Assembly: GCA_002898255.1 (NCBI GenBank)
Contig: BEIE01000001.1
Coordinates: forward strand, 930,001-994,000
Length of the DNA stretch: 64,000 nucleotides
Source: a bacterium HR28
GTDB taxonomy: Bacteria; Chloroflexota; Chloroflexia; Thermomicrobiales; Thermomicrobiaceae
Direction: 5' to 3'
Positions 45,106 through 54,267 of the stretch are shown here, piece after piece (the first letter of the stretch is position 1; every line of letters starts with the position of its first letter). The position numbers and the translations under genes were made by a program. Under the pieces are notes generated by a model. It was not told the origin of the DNA and did no database searches. It saw only the letters and a program-made list of their open reading frames with translations.

Positions 45106-46434
45106 TCACTTCTTCCAGGCCGGCTTGGGCACGATCGGAGTAGCAGCGGCCTTGTTCTTTGGCCAGAGCGCCAGAAACTCCCCATTCTGCCACTGGCCGA
45201 GAAGCCAGTTGCCGTAGTAAATGTTCCCTTCCAGCTTCACCGTCCCGATGATTGTCTGGAACGAACCGGTTGCTACTTCGCGAGCAACTGCCTGCCGGTC
45301 GACTTTGCCGACCCGCTCCAGCGCTTGCTGAAGGACCTGGAGAGAGGCGTAACAAACCGGACTGCCCCAGCGATCGGGATCTTGCCCAGTGACCTCCTTG
45401 TGACGCTTGTAGTAGTCCATGAGGCCTGGAGCCTTCGGATCGATGCCTCCTAGCCCCATGACGCCTTCGGCATTCTGCCCGAACTTTCCGACATAGACTG
45501 GGAATGCTGTGCCGACTGCTGTGAGAAAGACTGGGGGATTGAAATCAACAACCATCGCTGCTTCGGGGAGGGTAAGCGTGTCTGCCGGATAACTGCAGGC
45601 GACGAAGGCGTCCGGCTGCCGCTGCTTGATGTCAGTCAGAATCGGCTGAAAGTCAGTGGTACCAAGCGGATATCCCTGATCATAGACAAGTTCGAACCCC
45701 GTTGCCTTAAACTTCTTCCGAGCAGCTTCAGACAACTCGAGGCCAAACGCGTCATCGACGTAGATCAACGCCACCTTCTTGCCGATTTTGCCCTGGTTGG
45801 CAAGGTCGCTGAGCAGATCGGCTACTGCTTCCGAGTATTGACTGGAGGTGCCCAAGAAGGAGAAGTATCCTGGCCATTGCTTAACAAGTTCCGGGGTCTT
45901 ATCACTGAGATTTGCGACACCAAGTTGGGGATAGCCGAGCTGATGGAAAACGGGTGCCACAGCGAGGTTCATCGCCGTGCCCCAGGGCGGAAGGAGAAGG
46001 TCGACCTTATCCTGGTTGACGAGACGTTGAATCGCCTTGATTGCTTCTTCAGGGCTGCTCTGATCATCGTATTCGATCAGTTCAACGGTGTAGACACCGT
46101 CGCTGAGCTTGATCCCTCCCGCGTCGTTCACATCCTTCGCCCAGAGGACATAGTTCGGGTAGATGGTGATTCCCGCGCCCGCTGCATAGGGCCCGCTCTT
46201 CGAGATAGCGAACCCGACGCGGAGCGTCTTCTTCGGTTGCGTCGCGACCACGGTCGGCGTCGGAGCGGCTGCTGTGGTCGGCGTCGGTGACGGCTGTTGG
46301 GCAGGCGCTGACGTGGGTGACGGTTGTGGTGCGGGCGTGGGTGTTGCCTGCCCACCTCCGCAGGCCGCCAACAGGGCTGATATGCTGGCCGTTCCGATGA
46401 GGCCAAGAACCGCGCGACGCGTATAGCGCTGCAT
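45106..46434 (-). CDS. ABC transporter substrate-binding lipoprotein (LivK/aromatic-acid type)
   Basis: 442 residues. MQRYTRRAVLGLIG is a Tat-like signal and LLAACGGG the lipobox; a Pro/Thr/Ala linker is followed by LRVGFAISKSGPYAAGAG. Start at 46434 rather than 46452 because GAGGAGG lies just before it. Highly similar in layout to the protein at 39805 (VVATQPKKTLRVG versus VVATQPTKTLRIG), so the two are recent paralogues serving the same permease. Precedes livH. Confidence 0.88.
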   Translation of the reverse strand: MQRYTRRAVLGLIGTASISALLAACGGGQATPTPAPQPSPTSAPAQQPSPTPTTAAAPTPTVVATQPKKTLRVGFAISKSGPYAAGAGITIYPNYVLWAKDVNDAGGIKLSDGVYTVELIEYDDQSSPEEAIKAIQRLVNQDKVDLLLPPWGTAMNLAVAPVFHQLGYPQLGVANLSDKTPELVKQWPGYFSFLGTSSQYSEAVADLLSDLANQGKIGKKVALIYVDDAFGLELSEAARKKFKATGFELVYDQGYPLGTTDFQPILTDIKQRQPDAFVACSYPADTLTLPEAAMVVDFNPPVFLTAVGTAFPVYVGKFGQNAEGVMGLGGIDPKAPGLMDYYKRHKEVTGQDPDRWGSPVCYASLQVLQQALERVGKVDRQAVAREVATGSFQTIIGTVKLEGNIYYGNWLLGQWQNGEFLALWPKNKAAATPIVPKPAWKK

Positions 46435-46544
46435 CGAATACCTCCTCCTCATGTGACCTCACAACCGTCTCTCTGCGCGAAAACTCACCAACCACCGGCA
46501 AACGAAATACCGAGTCTTTGAACGAGATCAACTGACTCAAACGC

Positions 46545-47564
46545 CTACTCAGCGGAGGCCACGGCCGTACTCTCCGCACCAATCTGGGCCGCTGGTGTCC
46601 CGTACACCCAGTATTCGACTGGGAAGCTGCCACCGAGCCAGGGCAGGCCACCCTCTTGGGCGGCGCGCTCGATGTGATCCTCAGTCCAGCGGATGGGACG
46701 CCAGTCTGGTTCGAAGATCAGATATCCAACGTCGCCGAAGAGTTCGATGCGATTACCACCTGGCTCATAGACATATAACGGCATTGCTTGGGTGATTCCG
46801 TGCTTTGCTGGCCCGAGCTCGATGTGAATTCGATTTTCGCGGAAGAGGTCGCCGACTTCCCAAAGTTGATGCGGATAACCGTACCAGTAGCAAACGTGAT
46901 GCAGGCGTCCGCCCGGACCGGCCTCGTCGTGCATGAAGGCGATCTCGTGGACCATCGGGCTAACGGAGAGCCAGACGCCGCGGTAGCCGCCGGAACGCGC
47001 TTCGATGTACTCCCGAAGCTGGAAGCCGAGCGTATTCATCATGAACTCACCGCAGCGCTTGACATCCTTGGCAAAGAGGTTGATATGGTCGAGGCGGCGG
47101 ACCGGCACACCGCGTCCCGGCCGCTTCTGCGGTCGATTCGGGAGACGACTCTGCAGTTCTCCCGGCGCCTCGTACCACTCGACCTCCCAGAAGATTTCCA
47201 TTTGGTGACCCTCGGGCGTCGTGAAGCGGTACGCCGGACCGTGCCCTACGTCCCCATCGATCCAGCCTTGGCCAAGACCAGTTGCCTCGATCACTTGCAC
47301 GCGGCGCTCGAGGGCTCGCGGTGAGCGGGCCCGCCACGCGGCGTGGCCAAGCCCTGGCTTCTCAGACGGGGTGAGCTTGAGTGAGGTAAGATAGCGCTCA
47401 TCGAAGGCGCGCAAATACACCGCCCCGTCCTTCCTCGCCACCTCCTCCATGCCAAGGAGATCGCGGAAGAACCAGAGCGATCGCTCGAGATCGGGGGTGA
47501 GCAGTTCCACGTGTGCGAGCTGTGCAACGTCGAAGATATAGCCGTAATCCGCTGCGGCCGACAT
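46545..47564 (-). CDS. Type I extradiol ring-cleavage dioxygenase (catechol 2,3-dioxygenase-like)
   Basis: 339 residues, four VOC modules in two domains. Fe ligands His160 (RRLDHINLF), His222 (GRLHHVCYW) and Glu274 (GGNRIELFG), with catalytic His206, His255 and Tyr264 matching the XylE pattern. The DHIN, LHH and RIE motifs show an active-type enzyme, unlike the structural N-terminal domain. It cleaves catechols in meta position. It has a paralogue at 55718. Preceded by an IclR-type operator and promoter; GGGGAGG precedes ATG 47564. Confidence 0.92.
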   Translation of the reverse strand: MSAAADYGYIFDVAQLAHVELLTPDLERSLWFFRDLLGMEEVARKDGAVYLRAFDERYLTSLKLTPSEKPGLGHAAWRARSPRALERRVQVIEATGLGQGWIDGDVGHGPAYRFTTPEGHQMEIFWEVEWYEAPGELQSRLPNRPQKRPGRGVPVRRLDHINLFAKDVKRCGEFMMNTLGFQLREYIEARSGGYRGVWLSVSPMVHEIAFMHDEAGPGGRLHHVCYWYGYPHQLWEVGDLFRENRIHIELGPAKHGITQAMPLYVYEPGGNRIELFGDVGYLIFEPDWRPIRWTEDHIERAAQEGGLPWLGGSFPVEYWVYGTPAAQIGAESTAVASAE

Positions 47565-47629
47565 GCTGTACCTCCCCTGCCAACCACCTAGGATCGTTGC
47601 GGATCCAAACAGGACGCTGTCTACTGAAT

Positions 47630-47659
47630 AGGATAGATAACGATCTAGAGAGTATGCAA
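47630..47659 (-). promoter_or_regulatory. Promoter of the extradiol dioxygenase at 47564
   Basis: Minus strand: TTGCAT (47659-47654), 18-bp spacer, TATCCT (47635-47630). Confidence 0.65.
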
Positions 47660-47666
47660 GTTTTAG

Positions 47667-47683
47667 GTTCAGATAATCAGAAC
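47667..47683. promoter_or_regulatory. IclR-type operator O2
   Basis: GTTCAGATAATCAGAAC, seven bases upstream of the -35 of the dioxygenase promoter. Confidence 0.7.
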
Positions 47684-47707
47684 AAGCATATAGTTCATTG
47701 CTTAATA

Positions 47708-47724
47708 GTTCAATATATCTGAAC
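47708..47724. promoter_or_regulatory. IclR-type operator O3
   Basis: GTTCAATATATCTGAAC, 41 bp from O2 centre to centre (about four helical turns), in the same AT-rich intergenic stretch. Possibly a second, cooperative site. Confidence 0.6.
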
Positions 47725-47729
47725 CCATC

Positions 47730-48671
47730 TCAGTCGATAAGAGAGCTTTCTCTCGCTTCCCATGACGGAACGGATGGGGGCCACATAGCGAGATCGAACG
47801 GGAAGTCCGAGCCAGGTACGAGGCGATCCGGTCCCACCAAGGCAGACAGGTACTCGATTGTCTCCCGACGCCACAACACGGTGTCGTACCAGAACCGACG
47901 AAGATACGCTGTCGGTGGTGCGGCGAGCTGCCGTCGCACCGCCTCCCAGACCTCATAGCCCTTTTCGAGTCGACCAAGCTGGTAGGGGAGGTATCCACCT
48001 CCATGAGCAAGAAGAATTCGCACTCGCGGATATCGGTCGAGCATGCCACCAAAGATGAGGTCTACTGCTGCAACTGTTGTCTCCCACGGCACGCCGACAA
48101 GGTTCGGTAATTGAGGGCGTGCGAGTCGTCCATCGCGGCTCAGAAGCGGATGCAGGAAGATGATCGCCTGCCGCTCGTCGGCAGCACTCCAGAATGGCGC
48201 AAAGAACGGGTCGCTGAGGAGGCGATCTCCAACACCTGGGCCGACAATTGCTCCACGCATCCCCTGCTCCATGGCCCAGACGAGCTCGGTTGCCGCGGTG
48301 TCTGGGTCATTGAGCGGGACAGTCGCGAGGAGCGCGATTCGATCTGGGGCCGTGGCTCGCCAGGCGAGAAGTGCCTCGTTATACGCGCGTGCTGCCTCCC
48401 TGGTGAGACTCGGGTCGGCGTCATAAAAGAACAGTTGTGGCACCGGAGACAAGAGCGCTTGCTGAACACCCGCGGCTTCCAGCTCTTGGAGAAACTGATC
48501 ACGGTCGTGGAAGACAGGTTTAAGCTCGAACGGCCAACGGCCGCCGACGATCAGGAAGGGTGCCTTGCTCGGGTCGCGTCGCTCGAAACGCGCGTCGGCC
48601 TGCTCGCTGTGCTCCCGCAGCCAATCCAACATCCCCTGAGGAATTGCGTGGATGTGGTGATCGATCGTCAT
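47730..48671 (-). CDS. Amidohydrolase-family protein (ACMSD/gamma-resorcylate-decarboxylase type)
   Basis: 313 residues, metal-dependent TIM barrel. MTIDHHIHAIPQ gives the DxHxH-like metal site; SPVPQLFFYDADP and the later FLHPLLSRDGRL and LAHGGGYLPYQLGRLEKG motifs with the Asp in LVPGSDFPFD are characteristic of the ACMSD group of non-oxidative decarboxylases, for which metal His and Asp are as here. Function as decarboxylase or hydrolase is undetermined. Start at ATG 48671 with AAGGAGAGG; GTG 48674 is the alternative. Confidence 0.8.
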   Translation of the reverse strand: MTIDHHIHAIPQGMLDWLREHSEQADARFERRDPSKAPFLIVGGRWPFELKPVFHDRDQFLQELEAAGVQQALLSPVPQLFFYDADPSLTREAARAYNEALLAWRATAPDRIALLATVPLNDPDTAATELVWAMEQGMRGAIVGPGVGDRLLSDPFFAPFWSAADERQAIIFLHPLLSRDGRLARPQLPNLVGVPWETTVAAVDLIFGGMLDRYPRVRILLAHGGGYLPYQLGRLEKGYEVWEAVRRQLAAPPTAYLRRFWYDTVLWRRETIEYLSALVGPDRLVPGSDFPFDLAMWPPSVPSWEARESSLID

Positions 48672-48787
48672 CACACCTCTCCTTGATCCCTGTGAGTCGG
48701 CCTCGTCGAATCGTCAGTGCGGAGCATAGAGAACGGGAAACCGTCTGCCAGCCTTCCGTTCGCCTATACAGGACAAAGGTGCCTATT

Positions 48788-49498
48788 TCAGCGGCGCCTT
48801 TCCCCTCGCCTCCGCTCTACACGCCGTACAAGGAGCTCCCAGGCGGCTGAGAGTTGCGTTGGCCCGTAGCAATGTTCTCGCTTGGTCAGTGCCTCTGCGT
48901 CGCTGGACCATGTGTGAGGCCCTCCAGCAGCCATCGCGAGGAGCTGCTTGTGACAGGCTCGCTCGAGCAGAAGGGCGCGGAACACTGCGGTGGGGACATC
49001 TGGTCCCACTGTGACGATGCCATGGTGAACGAGGAGGATCGCTGGCCGATCCCCAAGCGCGTCAGCTAACTGCTTGCCGAGCTCAGGCGTCGTGATCAGA
49101 TCTCCGGTCAGTGTAAAGCGAGGAATATCGGGTGGAACGAAAACCGTCGCCTCGTGACTGATCGGCCGCAAAGGAACGCCGAGCGCGGCAAAGGCGAGCG
49201 CATGGGGCGGATGCGTGTGGACCACGGCGTTGACATCCGAACGGGCGCGCATGATTTCGGTGTGGATCGGGTATTCGCTATGACGTTTCCCGGAACCGAC
49301 CAGGACGGTTCCATCCCAGTCGACAAGGAGGACGTCACTGGGCGTGACTTCCTCGAAGCCGAGGCCCGCTGCTTTCATCCACACGCCGCGACCATCCGGA
49401 TCTCGTACCGACACGTGTCCCCATACATAGTCGTCCTGTCCCTCAAGGGCGAGTACCTGACAGGCAACTGCAACCAGCTCGCGAAGATCCATCTCCAT
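48788..49498 (-). CDS. Class II aldolase/adducin-family protein (3,4-dihydroxyphthalate decarboxylase-like?)
   Basis: 236 residues. Zinc-dependent class II aldolase fold: GHVSVRDPDGRGVWMKAAGLGFEEV, HTEIMRARSDVNAVVHTHPPHALAFAALGVPL with the His-x-His ligands, VLLVHHGIVTVGPDVPTAVFRA, and Glu-rich YPIHTEIM. Family members include L-fuculose-phosphate aldolase and dihydroxyphthalate decarboxylases. Placed between two other putative decarboxylases in an aromatic cluster, so the latter role is favoured but unproven. Confidence 0.75.
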   Translation of the reverse strand: MEMDLRELVAVACQVLALEGQDDYVWGHVSVRDPDGRGVWMKAAGLGFEEVTPSDVLLVDWDGTVLVGSGKRHSEYPIHTEIMRARSDVNAVVHTHPPHALAFAALGVPLRPISHEATVFVPPDIPRFTLTGDLITTPELGKQLADALGDRPAILLVHHGIVTVGPDVPTAVFRALLLERACHKQLLAMAAGGPHTWSSDAEALTKREHCYGPTQLSAAWELLVRRVERRRGERRR

Positions 49499-49509
49499 AC
49501 CTGCACCAC

Positions 49510-50508
49510 TCAGATTACGAACTCCTCCAACGTCGAAGGAGCAAAGAGATCCTCGACGCGGAACCGTTGTCGGATGAGACCCTGTTCGTACGCGTAGCGG
49601 ATAGCTGTCTCGAGGACGTGTCGATTCGCTTCGATGCCGTAGGGCCAGTAATCCTCACCGAGGAGCGCACGTGTGCGCTCGACTTCCGCATGCAACCAGG
49701 GCAGCATCACCGCCAGCGCTGCGGTCTGTCGCAGGTCGGTCAAGGCGATACGCCGAGCGGCTTCAAATGCCTCGAAGAGATTACGGGCAACCCAAGGAAA
49801 ACGTTCCAAGACGTCATCACGGATCACGACCACGTGCATGATAGGGAAGATGCCGGTCCGGCGGAAGTACTCAGCCTCGACTTCGGGATAGTTGGGGAAC
49901 AGCCGGCCCACTGCGGGATGTCCCTCGAGGAACGCGGAGGGTGCGCGTGGGGCGATCATTGCATCGATTTCGCCGCGGACGAGGAGCTCGGTCAACGTGG
50001 TATTCGGGGGGATTGGATGGATCCGGATTCGATCGGGAAGTTGGAGTGGTAACTTCTCTCGTCGTCCTGCCCGTTCTTCACCACCTACATACCACTCGAT
50101 GTCTTCTGGACGGACACCATAATCGTCGGCGAGGATTCCACGTACCCACAGGAGTGCCGTAAGCTGGTATTCGGGTATTCCCACTCGCCGTCCAATCAAG
50201 TCACGCGGTTCCTTGATACCGGCGCGCGTGTTCACGTAGACAGCGGAATGCCGAAACATTCGGGAAGGGAAAACGGGAATGGCCGTAAGACGTGGCTCAC
50301 CACGGTCCCGCGCGATGAGGTAGGAGGACAGGGAGAACTCAGCGACATCGTACTCCTGGTATCGAGCCATACGCCAGAACGTCTCTTCAACTAGCTGGGG
50401 CAAATAAATGAGCTCGATACCGCGGACGGCTACACGACCATCGACAAGTGGGAGGATCCGGTCATACGGCGCGGCAGCAAGGGTGAGCGTAATCCGCGAC
50501 ATCGTCAT
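49510..50508 (-). CDS. 4,5-dihydroxyphthalate decarboxylase-like protein (Pht5 family)
   Basis: 332 residues with no signal peptide, hence cytosolic and not a binding protein despite the periplasmic-binding-protein-like fold. Family traits: LVDGRVAVRGIELIYLP, YDVAEFSLSSYLIARDRG, AIPVFPSRMFRHSAVYVN, RVGIPEYQLTALLWVRGILADDYGV. Known members decarboxylate 4,5-dihydroxyphthalate to protocatechuate. Substrate here not proven. AGAAGGGA precedes ATG 50508. Confidence 0.8.
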   Translation of the reverse strand: MTMSRITLTLAAAPYDRILPLVDGRVAVRGIELIYLPQLVEETFWRMARYQEYDVAEFSLSSYLIARDRGEPRLTAIPVFPSRMFRHSAVYVNTRAGIKEPRDLIGRRVGIPEYQLTALLWVRGILADDYGVRPEDIEWYVGGEERAGRREKLPLQLPDRIRIHPIPPNTTLTELLVRGEIDAMIAPRAPSAFLEGHPAVGRLFPNYPEVEAEYFRRTGIFPIMHVVVIRDDVLERFPWVARNLFEAFEAARRIALTDLRQTAALAVMLPWLHAEVERTRALLGEDYWPYGIEANRHVLETAIRYAYEQGLIRQRFRVEDLFAPSTLEEFVI

Positions 50509-50716
50509 GTTCCCTTCTCATGCCACCTCGGATTTGACCGAGGACGCACGTTCGCCCATCCGGCGCCTCTTCGGTCGTCGTCTCACCGCAAACGTGTCCC
50601 CGCGCGAGGGGGCAGGTACACCGTTGCAGCCGAGAGCAGCCACCGGTCAACGACCGTTTCCACGTGCAGAGACGAAAGGATGGCGACGAAGGCACTACGA
50701 CCGGACCGTCTGGGTG

Positions 50717-51433
50717 TCACACCTCGACCCGTAGACCGAGGTACGTCTCCTGCAGATCCCGGTTCGCGAGGAGTTCTTGCGCCGAGCCGTGCCAAATGAC
50801 TCGCCCCTCTTCGATAATGTACGCAACGTCGATAACTGAGAGGGCAAGATCGAGGTTCTGCTCGGCGAGGAGAATCGAGAGCCCCGCCTGCTTGAGTCGC
50901 TGCAAGATTTCGCCGACGCGCTGCACCATCACTGGTGCCAATCCCTCGGACGGCTCGTCACAGAGCAGGACGAGCGGTTGGGTCATTAACGAGCGTGCAA
51001 TGGTGAGCATTTGCTGCTCACCACCACTAAGTAGCGTGCCGCGAATCTTCCCGCGTTCCTTGAGGATAGGGAAGAGGCGGTAAATTTCCTCGACCGTCCA
51101 CCGCACCCGCTGGTCGGGGCGTGGTGGGCGAGCGCCTAGGAGGAGGTTTTCCGTGACCGTGAGTGAGGGGAAGATCCGTCGCCCTTGTGGGACAAGGGCC
51201 AGGCCCTTACTCGAGATAACGTACGGTGGCAAACCGATTAGCGACTCCCCGCGCAGCCGAATTTCTCCTGCCAAGCGCGGAAGGAGCCCCATGATGGCAC
51301 GCATCGTTGTCGTCTTGCCGGCCCCGTTGCGACCGAGCAGCCCGACGACTTGTCCCTCTTCTACGGTGAGGGAAAGACCGTTGAGAACAAATCCTTCGCC
51401 ATAGCCACCGTAAACGTCACGCAGCTCCAGCAT
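50717..51433 (-). CDS. livF: Branched-chain-type ABC transporter ATPase (LivF-like, system B)
   Basis: 238 residues. Walker A GRNGAGKTTTMRA, signature LLSGGEQQMLTIARSL, Walker B LVLLCDEPSEGLAP. Start at 51433 (MLELRDVYGGYG) overlaps LivG by 17 bp. Last ATPase of the second transport system, followed by 208 bp before the Pht5-like gene. Confidence 0.92.
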   Translation of the reverse strand: MLELRDVYGGYGEGFVLNGLSLTVEEGQVVGLLGRNGAGKTTTMRAIMGLLPRLAGEIRLRGESLIGLPPYVISSKGLALVPQGRRIFPSLTVTENLLLGARPPRPDQRVRWTVEEIYRLFPILKERGKIRGTLLSGGEQQMLTIARSLMTQPLVLLCDEPSEGLAPVMVQRVGEILQRLKQAGLSILLAEQNLDLALSVIDVAYIIEEGRVIWHGSAQELLANRDLQETYLGLRVEV

Positions 51434-52190
51434 CGCGTCCTCGCATCGCTCCCGCGAGATAGGCAGCCTGCACGTCCTCGTTCTGCTGGATTTCGTCTGG
51501 CGTTCCGTCAGCCAGCACCGCCCCGTGGTGCAGGACGGTGATGCGATCGGCAAAGGAGAAAACGACTCGCATGCTGTGCTCGACGAGCACAACCGTCATG
51601 TCTCGTGGGAGTTGCTTGAGCCGTTCGATAAACGCGGGTATCTCGTCGACAGCCAGTCCAGCGGCTGGCTCATCGAGGAGCAAGAGCTTCGGGCGCAGGG
51701 CAAAGCGTGCAGCGAGCTCCACTCGCCGCTGGTAGCCGTGGGGAAGATGCCGGACTTCGACGTCACTCACGTCGAGCAATCCCCACTCCTCAAGCACCTG
51801 CTCTGCCAGGCGCTGAATCTCACGGTCGCGCTCGACGAGTCCACCGAGCCCCAGGGGCGAGTGGCGTCCGCGCAGCAGAGCAATCAGGATGTTTTGGCGT
51901 GTCGTTAGCTCATGGAAGACTGCTGGTTGCTGATTGGTTTTCAGAAGGCCGACGTCGACTCGACGATGGGCGGGGAGTTTTGTGACATCGCGTCCGAAAA
52001 CGAGCACTCGACCCCGTGTGGCCGGGAGGAACCCCGCGATGACATTAAGTAGTGTCGTCTTCCCTGCGCCGTTTGGCCCAATGATCGCTCGCCGTTCCCC
52101 TGGCTGGACGGTGAGCGAGATGTCTTCGAGAATAGTGAGACCGCCAATGACCTTGCTGACGTGCTCGAGCTGTAGTGCTGGTACGGCCAT
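51417..52190 (-). CDS. livG: Branched-chain-type ABC transporter ATPase (LivG-like, system B)
   Basis: 257 residues. Walker A GPNGAGKTTLLNVIAGF, Walker B LLLLDEPAAGLAVDEI; the signature is replaced by VRHLPHGYQRRVELAARFAL as usual in LivG. 2 bp after livM and overlapping livF by 17 bp. Confidence 0.92.
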   Translation of the reverse strand: MAVPALQLEHVSKVIGGLTILEDISLTVQPGERRAIIGPNGAGKTTLLNVIAGFLPATRGRVLVFGRDVTKLPAHRRVDVGLLKTNQQPAVFHELTTRQNILIALLRGRHSPLGLGGLVERDREIQRLAEQVLEEWGLLDVSDVEVRHLPHGYQRRVELAARFALRPKLLLLDEPAAGLAVDEIPAFIERLKQLPRDMTVVLVEHSMRVVFSFADRITVLHHGAVLADGTPDEIQQNEDVQAAYLAGAMRGRDAGAA

Positions 52191-52192
52191 CG

Positions 52193-53242
52193 TTAGGACC
52201 TCTCGATGACTCGTTCGACCGCGCGTTCGGATGGAGTGTGATGCGCTGGTGCTGTCGGCCGAGGAAGCGGGGCTTCTCGCCGCAGTTGGGCACGGATCTC
52301 ACGAATGCGATTCGGCAACCGCACAATTCCCTGTGGAAGCAAGAGAACGGTCAGGATGAAGACAATACCGAGGATCATCACCCAGCGCTGAGTGAAGGCG
52401 CTCACCTCATAACGCAGGAGAAGGACAAGGATTGTCCCGATCGCTGGGCCCCAGAAGGTGCCGGCACCACCGAGAATGACCATAACCATGCCTTCGCCAG
52501 CGAGGAGCCAACTAATCTGCCCTGGCCCGACAAAGCCTTTGAAGTACGCGAACAGGCCTCCGGCCAGCGCGCCGTATCCGCCAGCGAGCGCATAGGCCAC
52601 GTACTTCAGCGTCCACGTCGGATAGCCAAGGCCTTCCAGATACCGCTCATTCTCGCGGATACCCACGAGCGCAAGTCCAAAAGGAGAGCGGACTACCCAT
52701 GCGATGGTAGCGATCGCGATGCCTACGACGATAAGAGTCAGGTAATAGAAGTTAGCGGTATCAGACACGCGGCCGAGGAGGAACGGCAGCTTGGGGGTCG
52801 GAATACCGGGAAGACCGTCGTCACCCCCTGTGACTCGACGCCAGAGCCAGACGATCCCGAAGAGTACCTGTGTCAACGAAAGAGTCAGGATGAGGAAGTA
52901 CGCGCCGTGGGTGCGCAAGACGAACGGTCCCGTGATGAGCGCGAGTGCGATGCCAGCGACTACTGCAATGAGCAAGGCAAGCGGCGCCGGGGTGCCAAGA
53001 TATTTGGCAAGGAGCCCGACTGCGTAGCCGCCGGTTCCGAAAAAGGCAGAATGGCCGAGCGATGGCAGGCCAGCGTACCCGAGCAGGATGTTGAGCGACA
53101 TTGCGAAGAGCGTAAAGATCAGAATTTCTGTTAAGACGCTGAGAGGGTATGTCGGAAGGACGAACGGTGCGATGAGCAGCAGAACGAGCAGCCCGAGGAT
53201 CGCGGCCGGTCGCCACTGAGCGCTGATGGACTTGGCGTTCAT
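52193..53242 (-). CDS. livM: Branched-chain-type ABC permease (LivM-like, system B)
   Basis: 349 residues, about ten helices; EAA-type loop VGIRENERYLEGLGYPTWTLKYVAYALAG. GGAGAGGAG precedes ATG 53242. Separate LivM and LivG here contrast with the fusion in system A. Confidence 0.92.
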   Translation of the reverse strand: MNAKSISAQWRPAAILGLLVLLLIAPFVLPTYPLSVLTEILIFTLFAMSLNILLGYAGLPSLGHSAFFGTGGYAVGLLAKYLGTPAPLALLIAVVAGIALALITGPFVLRTHGAYFLILTLSLTQVLFGIVWLWRRVTGGDDGLPGIPTPKLPFLLGRVSDTANFYYLTLIVVGIAIATIAWVVRSPFGLALVGIRENERYLEGLGYPTWTLKYVAYALAGGYGALAGGLFAYFKGFVGPGQISWLLAGEGMVMVILGGAGTFWGPAIGTILVLLLRYEVSAFTQRWVMILGIVFILTVLLLPQGIVRLPNRIREIRAQLRREAPLPRPTAPAHHTPSERAVERVIERS

Positions 53243-53260
53243 GGTCTCCTCTCCGTCCCT

Positions 53261-54118
53261 TCACGCTGCGCGGCCGAGCAGGCCTTGCGGACGAACGATA
53301 AGGACCAACGCAGCGAGTGCCCACACGGCGAAGAAGGAGGCCTCAGGCCAGAATGTCCGCACGATTGTATCGACCAGCGCAACGACGATGCTCGCGACAA
53401 TGGCACCGGTCACTGATCCCAGACCTCCAAGGACAACGACGATGAGGGCCATGAGCTGCAATTGAATATCCGTGCCCGGTGCCACGCCAGTCACCGGGGT
53501 ACCGAGCGCTCCACCCAGACCACAGAGCAATGCTCCGAGCGAGAAGACAATCGCGAAGACGCGACGAGCGTTAATACCAAGGCACTGTACCATCTCGAGA
53601 TCGTCGACTCCGGCGCGCACGTAGGCGCCCCACTTCGTCCGCTCCAGGAGATACCAGACGAGGACAGCCAGCAGTGCACCAATCCCGATGAGCGCGACTC
53701 GATAGATCGGCACGACTGAGCCAAAGAGCTCCATCGAACCGCGCAGGAGTTCCGGTGGGCGGAGCCGCAGCGGGTCACCGCCCCAGATCCAGCGGGTCAC
53801 GTCTTGCACAATGTATGCAACACCGAGCGTCAAGCAGACCTGCAGCAGCTCCTTTCGGTGGAGACGCTGCAAGAAACCACGCTCAATCAGGACCCCGACG
53901 ACGAGTGCAGCAAGGGCACCGGCGATGAGCGCGAGGAAGAAATTCCCCGTGGAGCGGGCCACCGACCAGCCGATGTACCCCCCGATAAGGTACAGCGATC
54001 CCGTCGCGAGATTGACAAACCGCATCAGCCCGAAAACCACCGAGAGCCCGACCGAAACCAGGAAGAGGAGGCTCGCATACGACAATCCGATGACGAGGCT
54101 CGCAGTGTTGACCGGCAC
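53261..54118 (-). CDS. livH: Branched-chain-type ABC permease (LivH-like, system B)
   Basis: 285 residues with multiple membrane helices; VNTASLVIGLSYASLLFLVSVGLSVVFGLMRFVNLATGSLYLIGGYIG and the loop GVDDLEMVQCLGINARRVFAI are typical. GTG start at 54118 with AAGGGACG upstream. It follows the binding-protein gene across a strong hairpin. Confidence 0.92.
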   Translation of the reverse strand: MPVNTASLVIGLSYASLLFLVSVGLSVVFGLMRFVNLATGSLYLIGGYIGWSVARSTGNFFLALIAGALAALVVGVLIERGFLQRLHRKELLQVCLTLGVAYIVQDVTRWIWGGDPLRLRPPELLRGSMELFGSVVPIYRVALIGIGALLAVLVWYLLERTKWGAYVRAGVDDLEMVQCLGINARRVFAIVFSLGALLCGLGGALGTPVTGVAPGTDIQLQLMALIVVVLGGLGSVTGAIVASIVVALVDTIVRTFWPEASFFAVWALAALVLIVRPQGLLGRAA

Positions 54119-54225
54119 CGATCGTCCCTTTCCGCTCGCTTCACCGGTTCGTGTCTGGCCTTTGCGGCGAGCGCCGTTGATATCTCAACGATACTCGAGC
54201 GACTCAGAAGACGCAAAAGGGCGAG

Positions 54226-54261
54226 CGTTGAGGGTGGCGGCTGCTACCGCCACCCTCAACG
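54226..54261. terminator. Intercistronic hairpin between binding protein and livH (system B)
   Basis: 15-bp perfect arms (CGTTGAGGGTGGCGG, 54226-54240; complement 54247-54261) with loop CTGCTA, directly downstream of the binding-protein stop. Same placement as in system A. Confidence 0.65.
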
Positions 54262-54267
54262 ATGCGA

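Noticed and set aside
49510-50508. Pht5-like protein as a periplasmic binding protein of the ABC systems
   Set aside because: No signal peptide or lipobox, unlike the three true binding proteins of the cluster.
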